In this document: in pieces, positions 63,067 to 64,000 of the stretch | Layout of the letters: each line of letters starts with the position of its first letter | Position numbering within the stretch: position 1 is the first letter of the stretch | Source: Trypanosoma brucei gambiense DAL972 | Lineage: Eukaryota; Euglenozoa; Kinetoplastea; Trypanosomatida; Trypanosomatidae | Assembly: GCF_000210295.1 (NCBI RefSeq) | Contig: NC_026743.1 | Location: 3,410,001 to 3,474,000 of the forward strand | Direction: 5' to 3' | Length of the DNA: 64,000 nucleotides | Position numbers and translations under genes: made by a program | Notes under the pieces: model-generated | Database searches by the model: none | What the model saw: only the letters and a program-made list of their open reading frames with translations | Told to the model about the DNA's origin: nothing

Positions 63067-64000
63067 CTAGAGTTTTGTCTCCCTCTCCAGAAGACGCAAA
63101 AAATTTCCCGGCACAAGTCCCTTCCGCTCCAATTTCTTGTCATCAGTTGCGGTAGTTGCCTGGCACCAACCATTTTCCGTGTAGTCATCAACAATAAACC
63201 GGTCCCCGGTCTTGAATCCAATAAACCCCTCTTTCTCGGGGGATACATAATCAAACATGGCTACGTAGACACGTCCACCATTACAGTGTTGCGCATCGTG
63301 TCGATTTGACGAGCGAGCCGTTGCCTCTACTGTCTCATCAGACCACTCCTCCTCACTACTACAATCTTCACTCTCAGACAGTTCATCCTGTAATTCATCA
63401 TCCTCCTCACTCAGGGTCAAGTCAGAATCTTTTCGTCTTAAAGACTGCCGAGCTGTCCAGTTACGGTACCGAAGATGTGCCCGGTACAGTATTTCCATGA
63501 GTATAAATAGTGCAACCCTTAAAACCCACGACTTCCATCTTCCGCCTGCTGGAGGCGCAGAAGACCCACTGGGGGCTAATTCCGCGGCTTTTGCAACCGC
63601 TGCTCCAGAAATCCCTTTTGGTACTGCACCCTCCTGACTCTTTACTATAGACTTCAGAGCCTTTATACTGTAGTACGTCCCAAAGCCAACCCCAAACAGT
63701 TCTAAGCCCGACCGCATTAATTGGAAAAGAATCTGAAGCACATGACCAACGACCTCGATGGTTGAGTGTATAGCCAGCTGCTTCTTCTGTTGGCGATGCC
63801 TTTCTACAGCCTCCTTTTCTTGTCGCCGGCGCGCCCGTCTCTCCCGGCGAGTTTCGGTTGCTAAGGGTTTAGCAAACTGCAGAGGCTGCTGCTGGTCAGG
63901 CTGGGAAGGTAACAACCCACCACCAGCCTGGTCACCGGGAAGCGCTAAGGCCCCATTCATGCCATTGCCGCCTATAGCACCACCAACTGGATTGCCCAGA
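63067..64000 (-). CDS. PEX13: Peroxin 13 with SH3 domain, 5' end off the right edge
   Basis: The frame stays open to the window edge (Gly/Asn/Pro-rich LGNPVGGAIGGNG before the first visible Met at 63960), so the N-terminus is missing; about 310 residues are seen. It has an Arg/Glu/Gln-rich helix (RRERRARRRQEKEAVERHRQ), two hydrophobic segments (VVGHVLQILFQLMRSGLELF and VLRVALFILMEILYRA), an acidic Ser-rich linker, and a C-terminal SH3 domain (VYVAMFDYVSPEKEGFIGFK, GDRFIVDDYTENGWCQATT, KGLVPGNFLRLLE). The last residues are -TKL, like a peroxisomal targeting signal. PEX13 docks the PEX5-cargo receptor at the glycosomal membrane for matrix-protein import. The assignment rests on Gly-rich N-terminus, two membrane segments and C-terminal SH3. 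Confidence 0.9.
   Translation of the reverse strand, partial: LGNPVGGAIGGNGMNGALALPGDQAGGGLLPSQPDQQQPLQFAKPLATETRRERRARRRQEKEAVERHRQQKKQLAIHSTIEVVGHVLQILFQLMRSGLELFGVGFGTYYSIKALKSIVKSQEGAVPKGISGAAVAKAAELAPSGSSAPPAGGRWKSWVLRVALFILMEILYRAHLRYRNWTARQSLRRKDSDLTLSEEDDELQDELSESEDCSSEEEWSDETVEATARSSNRHDAQHCNGGRVYVAMFDYVSPEKEGFIGFKTGDRFIVDDYTENGWCQATTATDDKKLERKGLVPGNFLRLLERETKL

Noticed and set aside
1..64000. CRISPR array, bacterial operon signals or viral genes
   Set aside because: No direct repeats with regular spacers, and gene content and processing signals are those of a kinetoplastid nucleus.

Overview
The window looks like nuclear DNA of a kinetoplastid, most likely an African trypanosome of the Trypanosoma brucei group. 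Every gene I can support lies on the minus strand. No gene needs an intron, and spacers carry long pyrimidine tracts (read on the minus strand) followed by AG, as expected for a polycistronic unit processed by spliced-leader trans-splicing and polyadenylation. The gene content (IFT140, PEX13 ending in -TKL, RHD3/SEY1-type GTPase, kinetoplastid-type hypothetical proteins) fits. The species is inferred from protein resemblance recalled from memory, not from a search. Transcription runs from position 64000 towards position 1.

Right part (64000 to 43000, dense): partial PEX13; RPS2 copy 2; a Pro/Glu-rich unknown protein; a Q-type SNARE; BRX1; a 391-aa unknown with a C-terminal coiled coil; a 124-aa unknown; RTF2; a fibrillarin copy that has lost its start and most of its Gly/Arg region; a two-TM J-like protein without HPD; a 51-aa HPD-bearing J-domain fragment; a 1103-aa LRR protein with a very acidic insert; RPS2 copy 1; a WW-like/DUF1279 (FAM210-like) membrane protein; and RPL17. 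Ribosome production (RPS2 twice, RPL17, BRX1, fibrillarin) is a visible theme, but in kinetoplastids neighbours need not be functionally linked.

Middle (43000 to 27600): a degenerate kinesin motor fused to seven MORN repeats; a TPR protein; the DEAD-box helicase DED1; a roughly 6.1-kb gene-free AT-rich spacer with a 100-N gap, a perfect inverted repeat and many simple repeats; then the proteasome lid subunit RPN8.

Left part (27600 to 1): a Cys-rich unknown; an RHD3/SEY1 GTPase with an ER-membrane hairpin; two Cys-rich proteins that look like diverged paralogues; an 865-aa unknown; IFT140; a 1012-aa LRR protein; and a gene running off the left edge.

Several open frames begin at GTG or TTG codons. 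For those genes I moved the start to the first in-frame ATG and say so in the entry.
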